From: Cyanophora paradoxa
Lineage: Eukaryota; Glaucocystophyceae; Cyanophorales; Cyanophoraceae
DNA length: 64,000 nt
Direction: 5' to 3'
NCBI GenBank assembly: GCA_004431415.1
Contig: QPMI01000220.1
Coordinates: 62,001 to 126,000 of the forward strand
Each line of letters opens with the position of its first letter. Position 1 is the stretch's first letter. This document shows positions 44,777 through 55,632 of this stretch, one piece after another. Below the pieces are notes generated by a model. It made no database searches and was not told where the DNA came from. It was given only the letters and a program-made list of their open reading frames with translations. The translations under genes and the position numbers were made by a program.

Positions 44777-47700
44777 CTACCAGGGCCTAAACGTTAGCCG
44801 CTCACGCGGATCGTCCGAAGAGTCCAAAGAGGCCGCCAGCGCTGCCGCCCGCTGCGCCGCTTCCGGTGAGAGGGGCACGCTGTGAGAGGTGCGCGGGGCG
44901 CCCTCGACCGCACCGGCATGCGCATCGGCGGCGGGCTTGACGGCGGCGAGGACGGCGGCGAGCTGCGCCCGCACCTCGGCGAGCTGCGCCTCGACGTTCC
45001 CCAGCGCCGCCCGCTGCGCCCGCATCTCCGCCCGCAGCTCCGCCGCGAGCTCCGCCTGCGCGCTGCCTATCTGCGATCGCGGGGGCGCAGGGCCGTCAGC
45101 GGGGCGAGACGCGCGAAGCCGAGACGGAGGGAGGGACGGACCTCGTCCCTGAGGCGCTCGAAGTGGGGCGGGGCGTCGAGTGGGAGGGGGCCCGTGTTGA
45201 TCGGGTCCGGCCCCTCCCGCTCCTCTTCGTACCTCATCCCGCTGCGCCCGCCGCCCCCCGCCTTGCCGCCGCTGCCGCTAGCGCTGCCCGCGGCCGGCGC
45301 CGCCTTCTCGTTCTTGGCCTGCTGCTCGCTCTCCGCCTTGGCGGCCCGCCCGCCCTTGGGCTTGCGCCCGTGCTTCTCGATCACGTCCTTCCACGCCTGG
45401 CGGATGCGGCGCTCGTACTCGTTCAGCTTGTCTCGCGCCTGCTTCTCGGTCTTGCTCAGCTCGGCCTTCGGGGCAGGCCCTGCAGCCTTGCCCTCCGCCT
45501 CGGCCTTCGCCGTCGTCGGGGTGGACCACAGACTCAGGCGCGCGAGGCGCCGCCAGAGGTCCGCGAGGGCGGCGAGGAGCAGCAGGGGCGGCAGCAGCGC
45601 GAGGCCCGAGGCGACGTTGACGGCGACCGTCGCGAGGCGCGGGGAGAAGGAGAGGGGGAGCCAGAGGAGGTTGAAGGGGGCCACCACCTGCCGCTCCCTC
45701 CGGTGGTACCGCAGCAGCATCTGCGATGCATACGGACGATGCGCATGAGGCGGCGATTGTCGAAGAATTTCATGGCCTCCGTACAGGACAGCACCTTCGT
45801 TCTTCCGTAAGCGTACACGACACGCGCGTTCTCGAACGTGACAGTGATGGTAGAGCTGCCCGTGCGACGCGCATTACAGCCAAGAAACCGAGAAAGACGA
45901 GTTGACTATCGAGAAAGACAGACCTGAAGAGACCGGTGAGGACGTTGAGGAGGAGCACGACGGTGAGGATCTGGTAGATGGAGAGGAGCGTGGCGCCTAC
46001 AGATTTGAGAGGGTTGGAGTGAGCCCAATTGCAAGGGCGAACAGAAGAGAAGCGGACCGACGAACGGAACGCGGGCGCTGAACTCGCCCGAGTCGCTCTC
46101 GCCCAGCACGGCGAAGTACAGCGCCCCGCTGCGCGTGGCTTCAGCTTGCAGATTCGTCCAATTCGAAGTCTCGGACGAAATACACAGGACGCACGCCATC
46201 TCGCGGAGGCTGAAGGGGCCGTCGGAGCCGTCCGCGTTGGAGGCGGCGCGGACGTTGAGGGACCAGCCCCAGAGGCCGAGGCAGAAGCTGCCGAAGACGA
46301 CCACGAGGACGAGCAGCACCGTGAAGATGTCCTTCGCCATCTGCCGAGCCGCACCCGTGAGGCGCAAGCCGCACGTTCGGCGCCGTTCGAGCGCGCGCAC
46401 CTGCCCGAGCACGGTGAGCATCGGGCCGAGGGCCTCGCTCACGTAGCCGAACTCGAGGAGGCGGAGCCCGGCCAGGATAAGGACTGGGCGATGCGGTCAA
46501 ACGCGAAGAACACCGCAGGCGAACAGCTGCAGGACACAAAGAAGAACCTATGGCGAGGAGAGGGATGGGGAGGGACCAGTAGGGGCCCTGGAGACGGAAC
46601 ACGTCGGCACAGATCGCGCATGCGGAGGCCGCGAGCGTCACGTGCAGGCGAACGAGTCAGGCAAAATAGCATCATTTCCTGTGAGCATGCGCAGCGGAAG
46701 GCGCAGCGGGGCGGGAGGCAGGATATGGTCAAGATAAACCAGTCGATGCAGTTGAAGAAATCGACAGAGTACGCCGAGGCGCCCCCGGACGTCCGCTCGC
46801 CCAAGAACTGAGACGGCTCGAAATCAAACTTCGGACCCGCGGCCGAGCTTAAGCTTCGGGTGCGGAGGGAGGACCTGTGCGACCTCGTGGATGAGCAGGC
46901 CCAAGGCCTGCAGCGCGAGGGGGATGAGGAGCCACCCGCCGCCTCGGCAAACGGCTGTACCGAAAAGTCTCAGCTCGCTCTGATCCCTCGAAACAGGGCG
47001 AAGACTACCGACCAGCGCCAAGGAGAACGACGAACAGCACATAGGCTCCGAGCTCCATCGCGAAACGCCCCCGCCAGCCGCCGAGCACGTTTTCCGGGGA
47101 CTCAAACCACAGCTGCCCAGTCAATGCATAGGACGATGTCGCGTGATTCGCCGCGTCGTTGGGCTTCGAATTCTCCTTGTCCTTCTTATTGGCGCTTGTC
47201 TGGCGCTCCGGCTTGCCCGAGGAGGGGGCGGGAGCCGGCGATAAGGGAAGCGACGACGCCAGCGAGAGCGGCTTCCCGCCCTCCCATATGCGGTTCACGT
47301 AGCGCTGCACGAAGCGGTGCGCCTGCACGCACGTGCACGCCGGCCCCGGCCCCGTCAACGCCGAGGGCGACTCAGAGCGCCTTGCACGCGCGCGCGCGCA
47401 CCACGACGTCGTGGAAGCCGAGCTCGAGCGCCATGTCGAGGGCGGAGGGCGCGCCGCCGACCCGCGCCTCCAGCGCCTGCAGGCACGGCGAGTTCGAAGA
47501 TCGAGGAGGCCTCGGCGAGTTCGAACAGCGCCCGCAGGTTCCTCGCGAGAACGCACCTCCACAGCAGAGTGGATGGGCTCCTCTGGGCTCAGGACCCTGG
47601 GGTCGTTGAGGAACGGAGAGGCGCCCCCGTTCACGGCTCTGATCTGCTCGCGATCGCGTGCTCGCAATCAGGTCGACGTCGGGCGCTTTGCTCACGGCGT

Positions 47701-49256
47701 GTCTAATTTGTCTAATTTACTTGCGATAGCAAAGTTCGCACATTGCATTTCACGATCCACGAGTCCAGCACGTCGTTCCGCGATCGGTCCAGACTCTTCT
47801 TCAACTCGGGATCGCTTTCGTGGAGCGTTCTGCCGTCGATACCTTTCGCGAAGAGCCCCATTCTCGTCGCCGCAATCCACGATGCTGGGTATTAGACACG
47901 GGAAGGCATCAGCCGTCTCTGCAGAATGCGGAGGGCGGCATCGAGAACGAGTACCCTCGAAGTGCCCCTCGGGCCGCCGGCGCTGGAGGCGGTCTCTGAA
48001 CGCGGTCTCCATCCTGTCGAGGAGCTCCGCGGCGAGGCCCCGGAGGTCCCTGATGCGGTCGGCGAGGAGCGCCTGCTGGTCCGCGTTCGCGCTTTCCTGC
48101 GCAGAAGGCCATCCCGACGAATTAGTAAGAGCGCTAGCCTGCGCGTCCCATTCACAGGATGTAGCGCGCACTTGGAAGAGCTTGGCGGTGTACAGAGCGA
48201 CGTTGAGCTTCCCGGCGGGGAAGCGGTCGACCAGGCTCCTGGCGTCGAGCTCGAGGCCGAAGATGGCGACGAGGTGCCCGCAGAGCTGCGGCAGGCACTC
48301 CCTCGAGAAGAGCACGGCCTCGCAAGTCAGGAAGCACTCCAGGATCGGCTTGTTCTTCGACCTCAGCGCGTAGTCGAACGGGGACAGGCCGTCACCGTCG
48401 AGTTCCGCCCAGCCGCCATCCGCCTCGAGAATCAAGCTGCGCAATTTCGACCGAAAAAGATCAGGCTACGATTTGTCAGAATGCCCTTCTAGCTATGGAT
48501 CTCGGTCTTCGGCCCCGAATCCTAGCCTCTTTCGTGGACCCCGCGCAGGCTGCACGCACCGGGCAACTCCCGCCTCTCCTTTCTTGGTGGCGACGTGCAG
48601 CGCATTGCAGCCGTCACGGTCTCGGATGCTGACGGCGACCCCGCGGTCCAGCAGCAGCCTGCGCACATCCCGTCAGTCGCAATCCGAGGAGCAGAACCCT
48701 CGAACGCGCGGCATCCCTCCCAAGGCGCGCGGCAACCTCCGCAGCACACGGTCCGAGCAGCCCCATGTGCATGCCAGCGCACCGGGCGATTCCCTCGCGT
48801 CCTTTGTCGGCGGCATTATGCAGCGCAGTCCACCCGCTCTTCTCTTGTGCGCTGACGTCGGCCCCGCGGTCCAGCAGCAGCCTGCGCGTGCTCCATCAGT
48901 TGAAATCCGTGCCGCACGCATGCGCAATCATGATCACGCCATCGATATAGCCCAGAACAGCTGAAGCTGGTGCACCAGACCCTCCTAGATGTATTTCACA
49001 GGGTTAACGTCGCATCGAGATTGCGATTTCCGCCCTTTTCGGAATATGTACTTATCGCGATCGTGCTCACGGCATTGCGTAGCTATAGCTCGCAAGAGCA
49101 CTCAAGCTCCTCGCGCGCCCCCAACGCACCGGACGGTCCCCTCGTGCCCGTGCTGCGCGGCCAAATGCAGCGCGCTCCGTTCACTGTATGCCTTGGCGTT
49201 GACGTCGACCCCTCGCTCCAGCAGCAGCCTGCACCCGGCCAGTCAGTTGCAATCCG

Positions 49257-49299
<43 letters not shown>

Positions 49300-50820
49300 T
49301 GCGGGGCGCTGCACTACGCCCCATCGCATCGCCAACGCACCGGGCGGTCCCCTCGTGCCCTCCGAAGGCCGCTCTATGCAACGCGGTGCCCCCCGTGGAT
49401 AAGCTGTCAGAATTGAAATTGACGTCGGCCCCGCGGTCCAGCAGCAGCCTGCGAGCGCCGCATCAGATGCCGCTGGCACCGGAGGCTCCCATGGCCACAG
49501 CGCCAACATTGCAGGGAGAGCCAGTGCTAGCGCTATTCAGCGCGGCGCCGCTCATGGGCAGCGCCCTTCCGTGGCCCTTGCGGGGCTCCCCCTGCGCGCG
49601 GGCCACGCACCGGGCGATCCCCTCGTGGCCTCGGTCGGCTGCGAGGCGCAGCGCTGTCCATCCGCCGTCGTCACGAGCGTTGACGTCGGCGCCGCGGTCC
49701 AGCAGCAGCCTGCGCGCGCCCTCGTCAGATGCAACGTTAACCGGCGGCAGCACCCGCGGCCGGCGGCCCCCTGGCGTCACATGTACACCAGGCACTGGGC
49801 TCCTCTATTCCGGAGCCCCCGGCCGGTTCTGAATGGGCTTCTCTATTCCGGAGCCCTTCCCTTGGGCCTTTAGCCTATTGCGCTTGCGACTGCAGCCCAG
49901 ATTTGGCGTGTCGCGCTCGCGCTGGCGCCTACGTTCCCGATCGTCTATCACGTACGACGTCTACAGCGTACGGGCCGCCCAGCGCCCATCGATGCCCATT
50001 GCGCGCGCGGCTCGGACGCAGGCCACGCACCGGACGATCCCCTCGTGGCCTTTGTAGGCGGCTCTATGCAGCGCGGTGGGTCCGATGTCGGCACATAACT
50101 CTGACGTAGCGATAGCGTTGACATCGGCCCCGCGGTCCAGCAGAAGCCTGCGCTTCCCCCGTCAGTTTCAAACGGAGGCAGCACGCTCTTGCAATTGATT
50201 TCGTTTTCGTCGCCGTCCGCAAGGAGACGCACCGGACGATCCCCTCGTGTCCTTGGTCGGCCGCGTGGCGCAGCGCTGCGAATCCTGACTCGCTGTGAGC
50301 GTTCACGTCGGCCCCGCGGTCGAGCAGCAGCCTGCGCGCGCCCCCGTCAGTTGGAACCGGAGGCACACAACCTCGCCATCGGTTTCGCTCATAATTAGGA
50401 GAGCTGGTGCTATTCCGCGCGGTGCCGCCCATGGCCAGCGCCCTTCCGTGGCCCTTGCGGGGCTCCCCCTGCGCGCGGGCCACGCACCGGGCGATCCCCT
50501 CGTGTCCTCGGTCGGCTGCGAGGCGCAGCGCCGTCCACTCGGTGTCAGCACGAGCGTTGACGTCGGCCCCGCGGTCCAGCAGCAGCCTGCGCGCCCCCCG
50601 TCAGCTCAATGGAGCCGCCCAGCGCCCTTCCTCGGCTTGGCGCACCGGCCGGTCCCCTCGTGTCCTCCGTAGGCCGCGAAATGCAGCGCGGTCTGCCCGC
50701 AAATGTCCTTGGCGTTGACGCCGGCCCCACGGTCGAGCAGAAGCCTGTGCACGCCCGGTCAGTTGGAATTCGAGGCGCCCGTCAGGCACACATTCACACT
50801 GGAATCTATTCACGCGGAAC

Positions 50821-50851
<31 letters not shown>

Positions 50852-51326
50852 ACCTCTCCCCCCCTCCCCCTGCCCCCCCCCCCCCCCCCCCCCCGGCACC
50901 TTCGCGTTCCCCCCTCGCCCCCCTCTCGCCCTCCCCCACCCTCTCCCCTGATATACTTTCGTACCTGGCAACGTCTTCGCGCCCAGCTTCGCAAGAGACC
51001 ATAAGAGCGGTGCACATTCCCTTGTCGTCAGGGTCCACGGCGTCTGCAGGTGCGCCGGCGTCCAGCTGCTCCCTGCAGGCGCATCGACGCTTCAGCCGCA
51101 GGGCGCGCCCGCGAGATGAAGCTACGAGATGGCCACAGGCAGTCGCACCGGACGGCGTTTAAGTTTCCATCTTTAGTCGCGGCGTGGAGCTTCTTGGCCA
51201 GATCGGCGGCAGCTGCAGAGACCGCATCGGCTGCAGCGGAGGCAGCTGCGTTTGTCCGCGCTGGCGGCGCTGGTGCTGGCGCTGGAGCTGCTGCGGCCTG
51301 CTTCGACCCAGTCCCACTGCCCGCCC

Positions 51327-51382
<56 letters not shown>

Positions 51383-51552
51383 GCCGGCTTCCGCTCGGCC
51401 GCGGATGAGACGGCGCCGGAGCTCGCGCTGTCAGGGCTCCCGCGCGGTAGGAGCGATGTGCGATCGCCGAATGCGACGTCGCGGTCGACCACGTCGCTGT
51501 CGAAGCCGATTCCTGCACCCGCAGCTGCAGCTGCGCAACGCATACAGTACAT
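44777..51552 (-). CDS. Ankyrin-repeat TRP-type cation channel
   Basis: A large - strand gene. The N-terminus (ATG 51552, or in-frame 51543) has an Ala-Pro repeat from a GGAGCC microsatellite, then KKLHAATKDGNLNA opens an ankyrin domain that runs to about 48560. After LILEADGGWAELDGDGLSPF a linker leads to a channel region: FVQRYVNRIWEGGKPLSLAS, GAYVLFVVLLGAG, LQALGLLIHEVAQVLPP, VDFFNCIDWFILTIS, FEFGYVSEALGPMLTVLGQV (S4-S5-like), IFTVLLVLVVVFGSFCLGLW (S5), a pore-side segment with LREMACVLCIS, and LLSIYQILTVVLLLNVLTGL (S6). The C-terminal part has one more hydrophobic stretch (about 45650-45540) and a charged helix, ending TFRPW at 44777. The layout fits ankyrin-bearing TRP channels. Selectivity and location are unknown; a flagellar or mechanosensory role is inference from neighbours. 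Confidence 0.83.
48560..50744 (-). repeat. Tandem array of single-repeat ankyrin exons
   Basis: On the - strand nine exons each encode one ankyrin repeat starting LLLDRGADVNA and ending GHEG(I/T)(A/V)R: 50744-50646, 50586-50488, 50331-50233, 50147-50031, 49709-49611, 49448-49341, 49228-49130, 48881-48783 and 48658-48560. Seven are exactly 99 nt (33 residues); 50147-50031 is 117 nt and 49448-49341 is 108 nt. All introns interrupt the same Arg codon (CG|G), so exons are symmetric and can be duplicated without frame loss. A related 108-nt exon lies at 51072-50965. Confidence 0.9.
49258..49295. repeat. CA/GT dinucleotide microsatellite in an ankyrin-channel intron
   Basis: About 18 tandem CA units inside the intron between ankyrin exons 49341-49448 and 49130-49228. 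A second short CA tract lies at about 50838-50852 beside C runs at 50821-50837 and 50873-50894. Confidence 0.9.
51325..51383. repeat. GGAGCC hexanucleotide repeat coding for Ala-Pro
   Basis: About nine tandem copies in the first exon of the channel gene. On the - strand they encode an (Ala-Pro)n stretch. The length is likely to vary between strains. Confidence 0.9.
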
Positions 51553-52156
51553 CAATCAATCATGATCAGCTGCAGCTGCAGCTGGCCGCCGCAGCGGTGC
51601 GCTCGACTCACCATGGGATCCATCCAAAGTAGAGAAGGGAACAAACGTGACTGCGCCGGAGAGAGACGTTCGAGCTGCGCATCGATGTAAGAATTCGAAC
51701 GCGGCGAGCGCGTCTTACACAGCGCAGGCAGTCCAGGCGGAGAGATTGGACCACGCACCGCTCTCCTCTATGATAGAGCGCTCGGAGCCCGAATGGCCAG
51801 CCGCAGGCGACCGCGCGAGGCCGCGCATGATTCGCTGAGGAGGGTCAGCGACGACGAGCGGCGACGGAAGCGAGATCAAGATGGTCATGTGCGCACGCTC
51901 GAGGCAGCTGGGCAGCTTCTTTCGCTCCGAACTACGCCTCCTCTTTTTTTGCTCCACACTCTACCGGTACCCCCGTCTCTTCTCCTCCCCCATCTGCGCT
52001 CTGGATCCGCGCGCCGTCGCCGCGCGCCGCCGCGCCGCCGCCCAAAACTCGCCGCCGAGTTAACTCTCTAACAAGGGTCACCAATTGCAATATCCTTGCA
52101 TCTCCAAGCACACAGGCTCTAGATCTGGAACTTCGACGTGCACCGCGCACAGGGCG
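51553..52156. other. Gap between the TRP channel start and the LAS1 stop
   Basis: About 600 bases; both flanking genes are on the - strand. It should contain the channel promoter and the LAS1 3' UTR. CAGCTG-type palindromes occur near 51566-51585. No convincing coding content. Confidence 0.45.
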
Positions 52157-54779
52157 CTAGAGGAAGAAGGGGACTCTGGCCGCGAGCGCCTCGATGTCCA
52201 CCGGGGGCGCGGCCGCCCGCCCGTCCTCCTGCCCGTCCTCCTCCTCCGCCGCCGCCGCCGACGACGCGGCGGGAGCTCCCTCCGCCAGCGCCGGCTGGTG
52301 CGGCCGCTGCTGGCCGTGGGGAGGCCCCGGCGGGTGCCGGGCGGACCCTGGAGCGCCCCCGCGGGGCCGCTTCGCCGGGGGCGGGTGCTCCCCGCGGCGC
52401 CGCCCCGCCGACTCGAACAGGAAGCCCGCCTCGTCGTCCTCCTCGCCCCGCTCGCACGGCACCAGCACGTACCCTGCCCCCGCATGAGCCGCCGGCGGGA
52501 AAGAGGGGGGTGGAAGGGGTGGGGGTACCGCAGAAGGGGTCGTCGAGGAAGGCGGGGAGGTCTAGCGGGGGGTACGGGGCGTGCGGGAGGGCCCCCAGGG
52601 AGCACGGTACCTGCGGGTAACGCGTCAGCGCCTTCCCTCGTTTCCTGCGCCGCCAAACAGCGTACCCAGTCCACGCAGCGGCGCCAGGGCCCGGCGGCGG
52701 GCTCGCCCCCGGAGCCGCGGGTCCGCCCGCGGCCGCCGCCGCCGCCGGCTCCCCCACAGCGTCCTCCTCCATCGGGCTCGGCGAGGCCGGCGCCGAGGCC
52801 GGCGCCGCTGCCGCCGCCGGCTGCGGCGGGGCGCGCCGGGCCGCGAGGCGCGCCGCGAACGCCTCGAGCTCCTCCAGCGAGGGCCCCGCACCGCCCTCGC
52901 CGTCCTCGGCGGGGCCGCCCCCGCCGCCCCGCCGCGCCAGCGCCTGCCCCGCGTCAGACCGCGGCCGACGGCGGGGCGGGCGGGGGAAGCGCGAGTAGGG
53001 GGGTACGGCGCACGGCGTCCATGGCGGCCTCGAGCGCGGCGGCGACCTTCCGGAGGCGCTCGCCGTCGCCGCCGGCGGGGCGCACGGCCGCCGCGCAGGC
53101 GCGGACCACGCGGCGCGTCCACGCGTTGGGAAAGTCCAGGCAGAGCTGCAGGGCGGCCCGCGCGACGGCCCGAGGGCGTCCCCTTCGCGCCGGCGCGAGC
53201 CCCGCCCCGGCCGCCTCGCCCCCGCCCGAGCCGTTCAGGAGGCGCTGCGTCCACCGCACCAGCTGGTCCCACCGGTCTGCCCCCTGCGCACCGCCCCCGC
53301 CCGTCACATCGCTTCCAGCGGGGGACGGCGCGGCCCGAAGCGCACCGGGGGTCCGGAGGCGCCGGCGCCGGAGCCGCCGCGGGCGGGCGTGCCGGGGGCC
53401 TGGGGCGGGAAGGCTCCCGGCGGGGGCGGCTCCTCGGCGATGCGCTGCGGCGGAATCTGAGAAGACCGGCGGGCCCAAGGGAACAGGCGGGAGGGGACCT
53501 GGACGGCGAGGAGGAGGACGGTGGGGGCGAGCTGGGGCCACTGCTCGCCCATGGCCTCCAGGGCGGGGCCCATCACCGCCGCGCACCGTTTGAACCGAGC
53601 CGCTCCGCTCGGCTCCTCCGACGACGAGGACGGCGGCGGCGGCGGCGGGGCGCCCGGGACGCCCTGCGAGGGCTCGGGCGGGGCCGGGGCGAGGAAGCCG
53701 CCGTCCAGGAGGAGGGGCACGAGCTGGCCCTTGAGGTCGTCGGGCGAGACGGCGCGGAGGAGGGCCCGCAGGGCGCGCCCCGCCAGCCGCCGCTTCTCTG
53801 CGCGCCGCCGAAGAACGTCAGGCCGCGCCGCGCGGGGCCCTGGGCAGGGGGCGCGCCTTTCTTGGCCCGCCGCATGCGCTCCTTCGCCTCCCGCTTCTCG
53901 CCGGGGCCCAGCCCGGGCGGGACCGCCTCCGCCTCCTCGTCCAGCGCCTGCGCGCCCCACTCCCGGATCAAATCTCGGCGGGGCGGATCGAATTCTCGGG
54001 AGGGGCGGGGGCGCGCCGCGGCCTGCTTCTCGGCGTAGGAGGCGAGGAGCTGGCGGAAGGCGCGGGGCCCCTCGCGGAGGCGGGCCTCCTGGGCCTCCCA
54101 GTACGCCTCGCGGAGCCAGTCGAGGGCGCGGGCGGCGGCGACGCGGAGCGCGGGGAGCGCGGGGAGCGCCTTGTGCGTCGCCTCGTGCCGCAGGTCGACG
54201 AAGAAGCGCGGCAGGTTGAGGCCCGCCGCGAGGTCCCCCACCGAGGCCGCCGTGCGGCCCTTCTGCGCCGGGTCAACGATCCCGTTCACCATCCTGCGCC
54301 CCCGCGTGAGCCGGCCGGCGCCGAGGGATCGAGGGATCGAGGGGTTTGGGGCGGGCGGTACCGGAGGACAGCCATCGAGTACATGAGGCGCAGGCGCATG
54401 TCGTCGTGCGCGTCCACCTCCAGGGCCGGAGCGTGCGCGCTCGCCCGCCTGCGGCGCGGAGTTGGTCCCGCGCCCGCGCGGCGGCGGGATCGATCGGGCC
54501 CGGCACACTGCGGGTCGGCGAGCACAGCCTCCAGGAGGATGGCAGTCGCCTCGACGGCGATCGGGACCTTGCCTCTCGCCATCCAGGCCGCGATCTGCGC
54601 GCTCGCGGCGTGAGAGAAGCGCTCGCGGTGCGCTGCGGTCGCTGCCGCGTGCCCGCTCCACGGCCTAGGCGCCAGCAACGCACCCGCTTGAGCGCAGAGT
54701 GCTGCAGGTCATTTCTGTTCGAGAAGAGCGATCGGTGCACTAGCTGCCACTCGCCCCAGTGCGTCCATGGCACGAGCAT
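52157..54779 (-). CDS. LAS1: LAS1-like pre-rRNA processing endoribonuclease
   Basis: LAS1 is the nucleolar HEPN nuclease that cuts ITS2 during 60S ribosome maturation. The - strand start at 54779 gives MLVPWTHWGEWQLVHRSLFS, then LQHSALKRV, a block AQIAAWMARGKVPIAVEATA continuing ILLEAVLADPQ, LRLMYSMAVLR, MVNGIVDPAQKG and SVGDLAAGLNLPRFFVDLRH followed by EATHKALPALPALRVAAAR, and LDWLREAYWEAQE. The R-H-E-A-T-H segment (about 54190-54170) is the HEPN catalytic Rx4-6H motif. The C-terminal half is low-complexity, ending VDIEALAARVPFFL at 52157, with a short conserved-looking YVLVPCERGEEDDEAGFLF block. Short introns separate all blocks. It is divergent with the MED11-like gene, 237 bases between starts. 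Confidence 0.86.
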
Positions 54780-55016
54780 GGCTCTTTCACTTGCCGCTGT
54801 TCAGATGCCCCTGAACAAGCTATGCGCTTCTGCCAGGAAGTTCCGCAGATCGCGCTGTACCCTTCGCCCGCCCAAGCCAACTTCCCGTTTCACGCGTCCT
54901 CTGCAGCATCCAGCGATCTCTCGCACCCGGAGCAGCATCCAGCGATTCGGCCACGGGGCGATGCGGTGAGGCGGTCGAGTCATCGCAGCTGAACGACAGC
55001 GAGCGTGCGAGCGACG

Positions 55017-55522
55017 ATGGATCAGGAATCGCCGTACGAGAACTTGATCAACCAGGTCGCGAGCCTGCTGGAGACCGCCGGGCGCGCCGTCGCGGATCTC
55101 GCCCAAGCGGACAGCCCCAACTTCAGCGAGAACTTCAACCGCGCCGTCGCGCAGTACTATTCCACGCTGAAGGTGCGAGGCGCGTCGCGTGCAGCCTGCG
55201 CCGACCTGACGCGCTGCGTTGCAGAGCATCCAGGCGGAACTACGCGCAGCCATTCCCAAGCACACGGACCGGAGGCCCTTCGTCCGCACCGCGTGCGCCC
55301 CCTAGGCCTCCGCCGCCGGCTCGCTCTCGCCCAGCCCCTCACCGGGCGCGCATGCGCAGGGACGGCGCGAAGGCGGAGCTGAAAGCCTCGCACGACCGCG
55401 CGAAGGAGGTGCTCGAGCTGCTGCAGAAGTCGCTGGCCGCGCTCGAGCCTCCATCCGGAGCACTGCCCGAGCCGGCGCCGGAGCCCCTCGCGGACGGCCC
55501 CTCCCGCATGAGCCTGTCGTAG
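55017..55522 (+). CDS. MED11: Mediator subunit 11-like small protein
   Basis: From ATG 55017 the first exon encodes MDQESPYENLINQVASLLET followed by AGRAVADLAQ, then FSENFNRAVAQYYSTLK; after an intron SIQAELRAAIPKHTDRRPF; the last exon has KAELKASHDRAKEVLELLQK and ends SRMSLS at 55522. The pattern of an N-terminal helix (LLxxAGxAVxxLA), a second helix with YxSTLKxIxAEL and a C-terminal helix resembles MED11, a head-module subunit of the Mediator coactivator. The protein is small and the similarity modest, so another helical-bundle protein is possible. A C run of about 24 bases follows the gene (55547-55570). Confidence 0.5.
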
Positions 55523-55632
55523 GCCACGCAGGCCCCGTCCTCCCCCGCCCCCCCCCCCCCCCCCCCCCCCTCCGCTGTGAAAGCGGCCTAGTTTGAAATT
55601 TATAGTATAGCGTAAGACGAGCGGCTCCGGCG

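Noticed and set aside
48560-50744. CRISPR-like regular repeat spacing
   Set aside because: The repeated blocks are ankyrin-coding exons with diverged sequence, and the spacers are introns of unequal length.
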